From Mansonella perstans (Eukaryota > Nematoda > Chromadorea > Rhabditida > Onchocercidae), in NCBI GenBank assembly GCA_037074765.1, contig JBAMDO010000144.1, positions 84,566 through 148,565 on the forward strand: 64,000 bases of DNA, in the 5' to 3' direction. This document shows, piece by piece, positions 1 through 14,209 of the stretch. Made by a program: the position numbers and the translations under genes. Numbering within the stretch: the first letter of the stretch is position 1; each line of letters starts with the position of its first letter. Under the pieces are notes generated by a model that was not told where the DNA came from, searched no databases, and saw only the letters and a list, made by a program, of their open reading frames with translations.

Positions 1-542
1 GGGGTTTTTTTTTTTGCTTTCTGAGACGAATCGGATTATCATCATTTGCATTAAAATATTCCCGATCAAACAAGAAAATTTTTCTTTTCTTTTTTCCCTT
101 TATTATTAGGTGGAACAATTTGCTTTGGTAGTCCTAGATTCAGCAAATTCGTAAGTTCATAGAAAAGTATGCAAAAGGTAAAGTTGAATTAACTGGTGAG
201 AGAAAATAATCAAAAATTGAAAGCTCTAGAACGTACATATCTTTAACAAAGAAGGTCATAAAAAGTGAAAAAATCATAAATCATGAAATAATGTTAGGCA
301 AAGAAATTTACATGTTGGTCTGAAAATTGCTGTTGTGCAATTAATAAACTTTGCTAAAACGTTAAAACTCAGCGGTAGGAAAATATATCATTGTGAGCAA
401 AAAGTGTTATATCGTAAAGTTAAAGCTAAGCAAAAATGATAAGTAAAGCTTGGCATTAATCACTGCAATCAATTATAATCCAGGACAGTTCAGTGTGATA
501 AACAAAATAAGTTACACTGATATTGTTAACATATTAAATAAA
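1..542. other. Non-coding sequence upstream of the membrane-protein gene
   Basis: AT-rich sequence with stops in all frames and no recognisable domain. An open frame continues upstream of the ATG at 543 to about 450 but has no earlier ATG, so it is probably 5' UTR. The first bases of the window are a G then T homopolymer run. Confidence 0.4.
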
Positions 543-3500
543 ATGAAAAAGGTCGTTTTAGGTCGTACGATGCATGCATTGTATGCGATCAGTTTTATCA
601 TCTATTCGATTACTGATCTATGCGATTGGCTTTTCGTCTATTTCACTCTTCGTGGCTATGTTACATCATTTCCACTGAAGACTTGGCTTGCTGTGGCACT
701 TGTTTCTACAACAGTTTCTGGCTCTATGCTAACATCGCTTTTGTTGGTTGGTCAATTTCATTTAATAATAACTTTTCAATCTCATTACTTTCGAGTTTTT
801 TTTTGATTACTGTTATTTATAACTAGTAATGGATAATAAAAGTGGTTAAGAAAATTCAGAAAATAATAAAACATATTATCAGTAATTTTAACTGGAGAAA
901 GATCAGTAAAATTCACTCAGATAATTTTTATGACAATAATTGATTATTAATGAAAATGTTGCTGCCAACAACAACAATAATCCATTGCTGATTAAAATTT
1001 TACTAAATAAAAAATCATTAATCTGAGGAATAATTCAATACAGTGAAGCAGTCGAAAAAACAAATACAAAGATTTCTAATTTTGCAGTATCGTTTCTGTA
1101 ATTACGGCTATCGAACAGGTTGTGAGGTCATCTCATCGGACTATCATAGCTGGTTATTCTATTTATGAGAGAGTAATCCGGGTCTTTGTCCACTCACTTG
1201 ATTTCTAGCCAAGCTTCATTCTAACTTTACAATGTTATCTCCTAACCAGTTCATTTTATCCTGCCTTGAAATGTAATGGCTAACAGAACACAATGTTCCG
1301 TCTTGTGAATTGACCCTAAATCCAATCGATTTTTGCGGCCTAACTGAGTTAAATTCTTCATGGTTAAAGCCTAGCGATAATTACATAAGTAAATTGCCAT
1401 GCAAAAAGATTAGAGTTTTCAAAACCAAAAGCTCTAATGGGAATTTTGCTGAAGAATTTATGAAAAAAAAGCCAGCAAATCTGACAAAGAACGTTTGCTA
1501 ATATTATTTTTCCAAATGAAATCAATTAAAGCTGAAGTTAGCAACGATATCAGCAGTAATATTATTCGGAATTCGATCAAATTTAGCTTGAGTATGCTCA
1601 AATTTTTTTAGATGAAGTTAAACTTCAAAATCTACAACTTACTGAGCCTCATTATTCTTTAGGTATTATGCGTTGAAAATGCATTTGCTCACCGTCTTGA
1701 TATAGCTCCATATCGAAGTGGCTTTGCCGTCATTTACGAAGCGTTTGTTCAATGGGTTCAGGTTTTTACTTTTTTTAAATTTTTAAAATTAAGTTGTTTA
1801 AAATCCTTTTTAAATGAAGAATTTTTTTAACCGCATTAATGTTAAAAGGAGTAATTAAGTAAATATGTAGCGAGAAATTAAATATGCAAATGTAACAGTT
1901 GAATTGTTGGTCGTTGTTGTAGTACGAAGACTTAAGAATTGAGGCCAAGAAATAGAAGATCGATCAGTCGCCATTAAAACAAGTCACGAAGTGAAGTTGT
2001 GACATTCAGGCAAAATTTCCTGCGACACATTCTCTAACACAGAAAACTTTTCAGGCTTTTAACAATTTCCGAATAGCATTTCTGTTCATGATTCTTCACG
2101 ACATGCCTTCAACAATTATGAATTTTGTCTTTGTCACATCTTGTCGATGTGTTGGTCCGCAAGTCTGTTTATTTCCATTGAAATACTTGGTCTTACTGAT
2201 GCCTCCAAAAAATTCTTAAGCTTAGGATACTTCAGATTCTTCAACTACTGAAATAGTTGCATCTTTCGAGCTGCTTTATGGAGCTGCAAGCTTTAGCCAA
2301 GTTAATTTGATCAGTTGACAAGTTGTTCATTTGAAAAATAAATTATAAAAATTACCTATATGAGGAAATTTATATAGAATTAGTCAAGAATGATTTGTGA
2401 AATACAAAGTTTTAGTGGAGTTCCTTTAAAATTTTTTGAATTTCAAATGAAAACTGTACAGATTCTTCAATGGCCCTTGATAATATCGTCATTGTCGACA
2501 ACTGTAAGTATTCTGTGGCGCTTGGTAATGTTATATTTCGCATATCGCCGAATGATATTCCCTTTGAAGCCTACAGAGAGTGCTAATACAGTTATCCGGC
2601 AGCCAACAATCTATGAACAGTTCAAACTTAATTTGAGCCAAAAGTATTTGTTTAGCAAATTTCATTGCTGAACAAATAGGCAAATAAGTTCTCGATATGA
2701 GTGCATTAGGAAAGATTTTAATGTGACGAAAATAATGTAAAAAACAAATCAAAGGAAGAGTAGTGAAGGAATAATTACGCATTCCCCAACATAATTTAAG
2801 ATTTAATCAGTTAATTATTAAGTACTGGATCAATCTTTTATATCAAAAAACGAATTTGAGATTATTTAAACTGCATTATTTTGAGAAATGGAGGACGCTT
2901 GAAAGATTATGATGAACTGTGGCCTGTCAGATACAGCGTTCGCAAGATCTATGGGCAATTACTGGATGATAACTATGAACAGCAAACTGTACCAGGGAAA
3001 TCCGATAAACAATCACATCAGAATGCTTCATTCAAGGTGTTATACTCATTTGAAATGTTTCTGAAACATACAAAAGCAATGAACATGATTTTATATTTAG
3101 AAATTATAATTTTTGAAGTAAACTAAATTTTCATTTCAGTTTCGGTTCTCTTTGACACCTATTTTGAAGGTTATTTCAACATTTTTACTAGCGTTTATTA
3201 TCTATGTATTCTCAATATTGACTTGTTGTGCACCATGCTGTTTTCATTATATCTGCAACTCAAAAAGTTTTTATCATCGCCACAAATGCTCACGTTCCTT
3301 CGTCAGGTACGCTAACATTTAAATATTGTTAATTGACTCAAAGTAATTATTGATCAAATTGGCATCGATAAAAATGTATTTCAAATGTTTAGATGTTCAA
3401 AAATTAACAAAAATTTAAAATGAGTAGTATTTTTGCAGGTTTTTTTCTCAAGGATTTCACTGGATGCTGTTTATAACATCGTTACTTTTAACAACAATAT

Positions 3501-4910
3501 TATTTGCTCTAAATATTATCTTATTATCATCTGTACATGGGTTTGGTAACAATCAGATAGCATTCGAAATTAGCCATGTGTGTTTTTTGGCTTATTATTT
3601 AACTGTTATCAAATTTTCACCAAAATAAAATATTAGATTGTTGAAAAATCAATAAGAATATTTATGAATATTTGTTTGTTGCTTGAAAGAATATATATTG
3701 GGCATTACGAATGAGTTTGCATCTGGCCAAATGGGTATATGTTTACAATGCATTATAATGTAGTCTTACTATATAGATATCTTACACAGATATCTATTTT
3801 CAGTGATATTGAAAGAGCGTTATTTCAGATTTGCGTAGCAGTTTCGTCATCCCAGAAAACTATTCAAACAAGCATTGAAACAAATCACAAAGAGCATTTG
3901 AGTACATCAGATTTAACATACACATGTAAACCTATTTGGGAAGATGGCGGTTTCGGGATTGGACTTAACAGACAAGAAGCTGGCACTTGGCAAACACGAA
4001 TAATATTAGCCGGAAAACAAATTCTGGTAAATTTCGTTTATGAGTAAAACTAATTGTATCACTTCAGTTAGTAACTTATTCAGATGATTTCAAAAATGTT
4101 AGATCATTTAATTTTGCAAGACAGATTTGCAATGTTATAAAAAAACAATCATTTTATCTAGGCTATCTCAACAGAAGTCAGGATGGAATATGACACTGAT
4201 CGACAGAATCCTCATCATACACTCTATTACGATTATGTATTATTGCAGTACAAAGATGCATCATCGCAAAGTTATATTTGCGTACCTGGAAATAAAACAG
4301 ATTGGTAAACAAAAAATTTGTCGAACAGTATTAAGTTCTTTTATTTTTTAACTTTAAATTATCAGTTGATATTAAACAGATACAATTTATCTGATATCTA
4401 AAACAATGAATAACTTGAAAATGAGGAAATTTTTCAGATCTTAAAGATTACAAAATTGTTAATTTGATATTTTCTGCGTTCATTTCTATATTCTATTCTA
4501 CACTACTTCTATGTCATCAACAATTTTCTTTATGATAAAATATTCAGTTACATAGTTTTATTATTCTCAGTGACTATATTTCATGATTTAATTCAAACTT
4601 GGTAATATTTAAATTTCAAATTCTAGGAGGTTCCTAAATGAAATCACTGAATTAGGTTGGCCATACTATGCTGCTTGTGATCGCACATGGGTTATCAAAT
4701 GGAATACTTTAATTGATTGCAATCTGTACAACAGTAAGAGCTACTTGAAGAATAAAAGTTACTATTTTGACTATGTGCTCATTTAAAATATTTATTTTTT
4801 CATTTCTTTCTTATCAATGTCATAATTTAATGCATTTATCTTGTTGTTTAATAGTTACAGTTACTTCGTCGATCTTTATAATTATTCCTAATTATAATCC
4901 GAATGATTAA
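543..4910 (+). CDS. Unrecognised multi-pass membrane protein, about 494 aa, ten exons
   Basis: I do not recognise this gene. Exons that join in frame are 543-746, 1663-1761, 2462-2643, 2886-3036, 3140-3306, 3439-3577, 3790-4026, 4162-4304, 4627-4733 and 4855-4910, giving a start ATG at 543 and a TAA at 4908. The product opens with several hydrophobic helices (about residues 10-35, 45-70 and 95-135). A charged, probably cytosolic stretch follows (about 140-210). Two more helices come next, around a cysteine cluster (LTCCAPCC) that could be palmitoylated. The C-terminal half, about 200 residues, is soluble-looking and contains motifs such as WEDGGFGIGLNR and WPYYAACDRTWVIKW. Such a layout suits a plasma-membrane or ER protein, but no function is inferred. 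The exon 6 to exon 7 junction is the least certain: an extra small exon near 3690-3735 is possible. The first donor (GTTGGT) is weak. Confidence 0.66.
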
Positions 4911-6163
4911 AAGCATAAAAAGCGCAAGCAAATGTTTGGAATGTTAAAATTATATTGGTTCCATCGTATTATTTTTGATGAGCATCATTGATAAAGTTTA
5001 AAGAAAAACTTTCTCCCAATGTTTGGACAAGCGAAAACGTCAAAAAAATGTTCTGATTTTTATTTTCAGCAAAATTTCTTTTGTTATTCTTTGATGAAAT
5101 GAACTTGCATCCATCGAATTTTGTAACAAAATTTTTGCAATGACTGTTAATTATTCGGATCAAAATTTGCTATGGAAAAAAATTAAGTAAAGTTCAAATT
5201 GCGAAACGAAAGTTTCGTGTTGATCCGACTGATATAATTTAAAATAGACAAAACTTAACTGATCCGAATAATATAATCCAAAAATTGATCTGAAGAATAT
5301 AATTCAAAAAACATAATTTAAAAAATATATAATTGTTGTTTGGTTTCATTCTGTTCAAATAGTTACAGCTTTCAATATGACTACAAAAATTAAAATTCAT
5401 TCGAACAAATTAATCAAAAAATTGCAAGTAATAGGGCAGGTTATTAGAAATTCCAACGCAAATTCGTTACAATTAACTTAATTTAACATAAATAATTTAG
5501 TTGCTTAAATAGTTACAGTACTCTCCATATGACATAATTAATATGTCTAGCATAATTTATATTCTGCCCATTATAACCATATGAAAAAACGAACACACGT
5601 TATATCAAAATTAAGGATTAAAATAAACTCAGAGTGAATCCTTCCATAGATATGGCTCAATGTGGAAAGAAGAAACGGTAGGAAATCATTGAAATCACAA
5701 AATTCTTTCTCAATTTTATTCAATTAAATTGTGAAGAAATTAGATGGAGCACTTTATGATCTAAATTTATGTGCCAAAAATGGATTTCGGATTCATACTG
5801 TTTCATGGGATAATTCCAGCAGCAAACAATCCTTGATGCATCAATAATTAACCGAAATAAAGTCTCTTTTTCGTCCTTTCCTATCAATTTTTATGTTCCA
5901 AAAGGGACAGAAAATCAATTACTATAATTCAAAACCCGGAAAACATCCATTTAGAAAAAGGCTGGTTTTTCGGCAGATTTGAGAGTTTTAATTACTGAAT
6001 TTTTCTGCACATCCTTCACTCCATCCTTTCTCTTTTCATGAGTGTAAGGCTTAGCAAATGATGGCAGTAAATGAGATGACCATGGAATAATGGACCAAAG
6101 TAAAAGTCATACTACTTACTATTACTACTTCTAGCTGTTTACGACCAAAGAAAATGTATATTA
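4911..6163. other. Non-coding intergenic sequence
   Basis: No coding exon could be supported. Between about 5215 and 5340 a short AT-rich phrase (GATCCGAATAATATAATCC and variants) recurs imperfectly. The remaining open frames are short, unsupported by splice sites and rich in stops when read through. Confidence 0.4.
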
Positions 6164-6210
6164 TATATATATGTGTGTGTATGTGTGTGTGTGCGTATGT
6201 GTGTGTAAGT

Positions 6211-6259
<49 letters not shown>

Positions 6260-6290
6260 TATGTATATGTGTGTGTGCATGTGCATATGC
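6164..6290. repeat. TG/CA microsatellite, interrupted
   Basis: A run of alternating TG dinucleotides interrupted by TA, GC and AAG steps covers about 125 bases. The long Cys/Val and His/Thr open frames read across it on both strands are artefacts of the repeat. Confidence 0.95.
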
Positions 6291-6774
6291 AAAGGCCATA
6301 TGTGGGTCGATACTGATGTGTGCAGCAAAAGCATTAGCTGATATTGGAAGAAAAATGTTTTTTCCTTCTCTTCTTTCCATTCGTCGAGGTCTATTGGCCA
6401 TATTTCCATAGCTGCTATAGATTTTATAAGCGATTAAGCAACCCTTTCAACAATAGCAGTATCCAAGCAGTAGCTCAAGATCCATGTCCAATTGCTGATT
6501 TACTATCCTGAAACGGATGGCACGAGATGGACCGAAGAGCGACGACGACAATAATATTCTTCGATTTGTATTCCATCCTCATCCAGTTTCTTCGACTCAT
6601 TTTCCTCTTTCTACTCATTAGTTGAACTATTCTACCAGTTGTTTGCTCATTTAAAATCGTTCCTTTTTTTTTTTTTATTTCTCATCAAATGAAAAGATAA
6701 AAACAAAGAATACAACCAAATTGGAGAAAAAAAGCGCACGCACATTTCTATCCTCATTCATTTTTTTTCGATAA

Positions 6775-6996
6775 ATGGCGAAAATAAACTATCGTAAAGA
6801 CGGAAAAAGAAATAGCGGCATATTACTACTATTTACGAAGTGTAAACCTAAAACACTTCAATTCCCTAAATTTTCATCACCGAATTATCCAAAAGGAGAC
6901 GAAAAAGCAAAGGAACTCATCGAAAAACTTCATTACCAATCATCTGATTCTCGTCTTTCATGGAGCCAACACTGTCATTACATCAACGGATACGAG
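6775..6996 (+). CDS. Possible first exon of the mek-1 gene (tentative)
   Basis: An ATG-initiated open frame of 74 codons ends at a plausible donor (GAG followed by GTTAGG) in phase 0. That is the phase required by the MKK7 exon starting at 8184. The encoded peptide is basic and Ser/Pro-containing (for example LQFPKFSSPNYPKGDEK), which suits the variable N-terminus of MKK7 proteins. It has no domain of its own, and a 1.2 kb intron with a long A run would separate it from the next exon. It may be a chance open frame. Confidence 0.27.
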
Positions 6997-7030
6997 GTTA
7001 GGTAGCTTTTCCTTTCAAATGGATTATTTC

Positions 7031-7057
7031 AAAAAAAAAAAAAAAAAAAAAAAAAAA
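7031..7057. repeat. Poly(A) homopolymer run
   Basis: An uninterrupted run of 27 A residues, followed downstream by a second A-rich run near 7133-7148. There are no flanking target-site duplications or coding remains that would mark it as a retroposon tail. Confidence 0.9.
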
Positions 7058-7383
7058 GAAAGAAATCAGAAATATTTTATTTTAATATTGCAAGTAGCAT
7101 TCCTTTCTTTCTGAACTCTTTTATTTGATTGGAAAAAAAAAAAAAAAAGAAACAGGAAGGCAAGGCAAGTTGTAAATGTCAAACAGAAGTGAACAAGAAA
7201 TGAATGTCGATAGTTTGTAGCATTATGAACTCACAAAATTAATAGCTTCCTTTAAATTATCTCAATTGCTATTTCTCGAAATGCCTTTATTATAAGCTTA
7301 ATTTACGGGAATAGGCAATGTTCTTACCATCGTTACCGTACAATAATTTCAGACATGCTAAGAAATATGACTACCAGCTACTG

Positions 7384-7500
7384 TATATCCATTTTAATAT
7401 TGTATCTTACATATTGTATCCATTTTAATGATATATATCCATTTTAATGGTACAGTATGTATCCATTCTGATGATACAATAGTATGTATCCATTTTAAAG
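7384..7500. repeat. Degenerate tandem repeat with core TATCCATTTTAAT
   Basis: Five imperfect copies of the core TATCCATTTTAAT (with C/T and A/G variants) are spaced 20-30 bases apart. They lie in non-coding sequence upstream of the recognised mek-1 exons. Confidence 0.8.
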
Positions 7501-8183
7501 CTTGGCTAAATACAGTACCTCTCCAAGACTATAATATGACTATGGAAACTTAGCACCGAAACAGATATACAGATAGATGTACAGTATCCGTTCGCGGTAA
7601 CTTTTCCGCTTCGACAACTGTTCATTCATTAAACAAACAAACTTGATACATACTTATTCCGCCTACCGTAACATCAACTGTAAGTGGCTGGAATTCAATC
7701 AACAACAAATCTTCGCATTTTGAGCACCAACCTCTATTAACTTTGGGAATTTGATGAATTTTTATTTTTCATCCTGTTTCAACTGGCTTCAACGGCTTAC
7801 AGTGTACCATTTTCAAATCTTGATGATTTCCTCTCAAAATCTCTTCTATATTAAATTTTGCTTTCTCCCTCTTTTTCGCTGATTCTTAATGGAAAATCTT
7901 TTTAAATCTTTTCGAATACTTTATTTTCATCCTTCTTTTTTTTGTTACTAATTCAGTATTTCGATGTTCTGAAAGTTCTATCTTTTTTCTTTGATTCCTA
8001 ATACGTGCATTTCACAAATGTCATTTTTAATCTGTTTCTTTCCTTAATAAAAATCTTTCTGCTAAAGTAACTACCAAAGATTATTACTCCATCCATGGTA
8101 CCATCGCAAAGTGATCGCCTCCTTCCCAGAAAGTTAATGTTATGCTTAGTCATATACTACACAGTTACGATATTAATTTGCAG

Positions 8184-11385
<3,202 letters not shown>

Positions 11386-13136
11386 TAATAAGTTACTTCT
11401 GTGCATTATTATAGATCGAAAGCGGGGAAAATTCTTCGGGAACCCTGAAATCATTGTAATATTTTATTGAAAAGTGATGGTGTGGAATTATTAGTGTCAG
11501 CGCATGGGATAAGAGTGTTAAAAATAAAATAGCATAACTCATAACTATTTTCATTGCTTGAACTTTGGATTTATTTTTGAATTTTTCGAAGTGCAAATGA
11601 TTGCTGCTAAAACATCAATACATTTGTTTATCCAAATTTTCATTATTAGTTTTTTATTTGATACATTCTTCATTTTTAACTGTTTCGATAAGATTTTGTG
11701 GAACTTTGCAAAATTAGAGTCACCACATAATTGTCATTTTAAGTTATGCTTTAGAAAGTTCATATTTTGTGTATCTTTTGTTGTTCCAAACTATTTTTGT
11801 ATTTCTTCTAAAAATCTACTCTGAGGACATATTAAAAATTTCGCAGGTTTACATTGTCTTTTGCATATCTTTGCATACTTAAAACACATTGTGATTGCAT
11901 TTGTCAATTGTTTTGTGGATTATCCTTTTATTGAACTTTCGCCAAGTAATTCGAATTAACTACCCTTGACTAGTTAATTCTTAATTTGCTTCAAAAAAGT
12001 TATATAACACTAGGTGAGTCCATACTATCTATTACAACTGTAATGGTTCAAAAAACTTATTTCGAAAGATGAAATAAATGAGGCAGAAAGGAAGTTGTTT
12101 TTGCAGTTTAGCCGTTGAAAAAATCTCTAGAGTTGCTGATGTGTTTTAATATACCTGTTCAAATTGTTAATTGCTGTGCAAATGGTTTTTCCGGTAGTTT
12201 TTTTATGCATATATTTTCTGTCAGAAGTTCTGCTTAATATGTTTACCATTGAGAAATTATATATATCTTGCGCTCTAATTTCTCTATATAAAGCACAAAA
12301 ATACAGATTATTTCTTACTTGAGTTTCAGGAAATTCTTCCTTGCTTCATAATCCACAGATGCAGTCTTTTTTTTTTCAATTTTTTTTTTTGAAATCCAGA
12401 TTTATGAGGGAAAAGGCTACGTGTAAAAGCTGTGTGAGTAATTATTTTGTCCAGTTGTCAATCCTGAATTTCAACTCAGAGTTTGAATTTATTAGTCGTT
12501 TGATTTCTCCATCTTAATATTTCAGTTCTTTTTGCATCCTCATGAACCAATTTATGATTGCAAGTATATGATCTGTTTGAGAAATTTTGCACTGTAACTG
12601 TAATTGTTAAAAAAAGAAAAGAATAAGAAGGAAATCGTGGACCACACTTATTCATTCAAACTTACTAATGTCACGTTTTTTACCTTATTAAATTCCGGAT
12701 CTATGAAACTTCAGCTTATGTAGGGTTGCTTTATTGCTAGATTGTACCAAATAATTCCCCAGCTTTATGAAATCTCTTATCGATTCCTTTTTACCCATCA
12801 GGAAGCAATTGCTTGAGTAATTTCTGCGTAGTATAATCAGAAAAGTAGAAGAGGTATTGCTTACAAAAAAATTTCTAAATCATAAGCTTGTTGTTTATAG
12901 ATGTTATGATTTTTATTTCCCTGTTTCATCAAAAAGTGATGCAAAGTTTCAAATTTTAGTGCAAATGAAGTCATACGATTTACAAATTCGAAATAATTTC
13001 CAATAACCGATAATCAAATTTGAATAATACAGGAAATGCATACTTTTAAGAATTAGCATATTTCAAGTTTGCATCGAGTAAAATGGACCAGTTGTGATCA
13101 TTTGATTGCAGTTGTGTGCGGAGCTGCAAATTTTAG
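11386..13136. other. 3' region of mek-1 and intergenic sequence
   Basis: About 1.75 kb of AT-rich sequence. The first part must contain the mek-1 3' UTR. No exon with good splice sites and a recognisable product was found. A short open stretch near 12401-12430 ending in GTGAGT was seen but cannot be linked to anything. Confidence 0.35.
13135..13136 (+). promoter_or_regulatory. Candidate trans-splice acceptor for the CUE-protein gene
   Basis: AAATTTTAG ends at 13136, seven bases before the ATG at 13144. A 3' splice site so close to a start codon, with no obvious upstream coding exon, is the usual arrangement for a spliced-leader addition site in nematodes. A short non-coding 5' exon is the alternative. 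Confidence 0.45.
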
Positions 13137-13143
13137 ATTGGAA

Positions 13144-13987
13144 ATGTCTTCCATAGAATGGAAGATTTCGCAGATATGTGTAAGTTCCAACTGATAATGA
13201 ATGAAGGCACGATTGTTGCGTGTTGAAAAATGTGATAACTGATAACTGATTGCGACATTTGCGATCTTCTTTAGCATATCGTCCTAACAGATCAATTACA
13301 ATTATTTATTAGTATTATCAAATATAATCATAAGACAAAAATTTGGATGACATTATAGTCTTTGATTTTATTAAAGATCACTTAGCTCAATTGTTCCACT
13401 GTATTTTGCAAAATTTTATCTCCTTAATGAAAATATTCTATCAGAATATTGTTCTAATCAAAAGAAATTCAATTTATCCATTTTTCATTAGTTTATTTGT
13501 GCAATATAAAATTGCATTTTATAACTATTTTGTATCCACCGGCAATATCTTAGGAATGAAAAGATAAAAGAAAGGAACCAAGATTGTATTTGTCAAAAAG
13601 TCATTCTTCTTTCTAATTTTTCTTGTCAAGTATTTCATTGAACAAATATTTAATACAGCACGGTATAGAGTAAATAATATTATTAGCTGCTATTCGTAGG
13701 ATGTGCTTCCGTGCTTATCTATCGAACAAGTTCAACTTTTGTTAAAAGAAACAAATGGAAATGTTAATGATGCAGTTGAAATGGCATTGGAATTATTGAA
13801 CAATAAATTCACTACATCAAATTCTTCATCCTCGAAACAATCCATAATTGGAGATTACAAACTAACAGCAACACAAAATAAATTTACAATAATATCATCA
13901 GCATCATATTCGGAACAGATTCGGAACAGAGAGATAAATGAAAGCTGCTCAAACGAGAGTCACTCATTGGCAGTGGAGCGAAAGTGA
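13144..13987 (+). CDS. Small CUE-like ubiquitin-binding protein, 107 aa
   Basis: Exon 1 (13144-13179, ending at a strong GTAAGT donor) encodes MSSIEWKISQIC. Exon 2 (13700-13987) continues in phase 0 with DVLPCLSIEQVQLLL. Joined, residues 5-45 fit the CUE fold: helix 1, an LP turn where the family has FP, helix 2, the NGNV turn, and helix 3 ending in ALELL where the family has the di-leucine. CUE domains bind ubiquitin. The remaining 60 residues are Ser/Asn-rich and probably disordered. No catalytic domain is present, so it may be an adaptor. The stop is 222 bases upstream of the first recognised RdRP exon. The family placement rests on motif pattern only; a UBA-like three-helix domain is the alternative. 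Confidence 0.6.
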
Positions 13988-14209
13988 TCTTTCTTTAGTT
14001 TATGTTTATTTGAAACTTAAATTCGAATATCCTGAAATTCTAAAGGTCGTTCAACATGTTTTTCCTTAAAGTGGATTGAAACAGTCCGATGCTTAGGTTA
14101 TCGATTAACAGTAATTTAGATGTGGAATGTGAATTTTAGCTATTAACTTAATTAGTGTTGTGGATCAGTGGATTAATTGACTGGAATAGTTTGGCCGTGC
14201 TACTTTTAG

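Noticed and set aside
6051..6411. Long Cys/Val and His/Thr-rich open frames on both strands
   Set aside because: They are translations of the TG microsatellite, with no ATG context, splice sites or family resemblance.
7031..7148. A-runs as the tail of a retroposed gene or SINE
   Set aside because: There are no target-site duplications, no recognisable body upstream and no intronless gene copy.
13343..13567. Hydrophobic 74-codon open frame between the two CUE-gene exons
   Set aside because: It lies inside the intron, is AT-rich and lacks splice sites in a matching phase.
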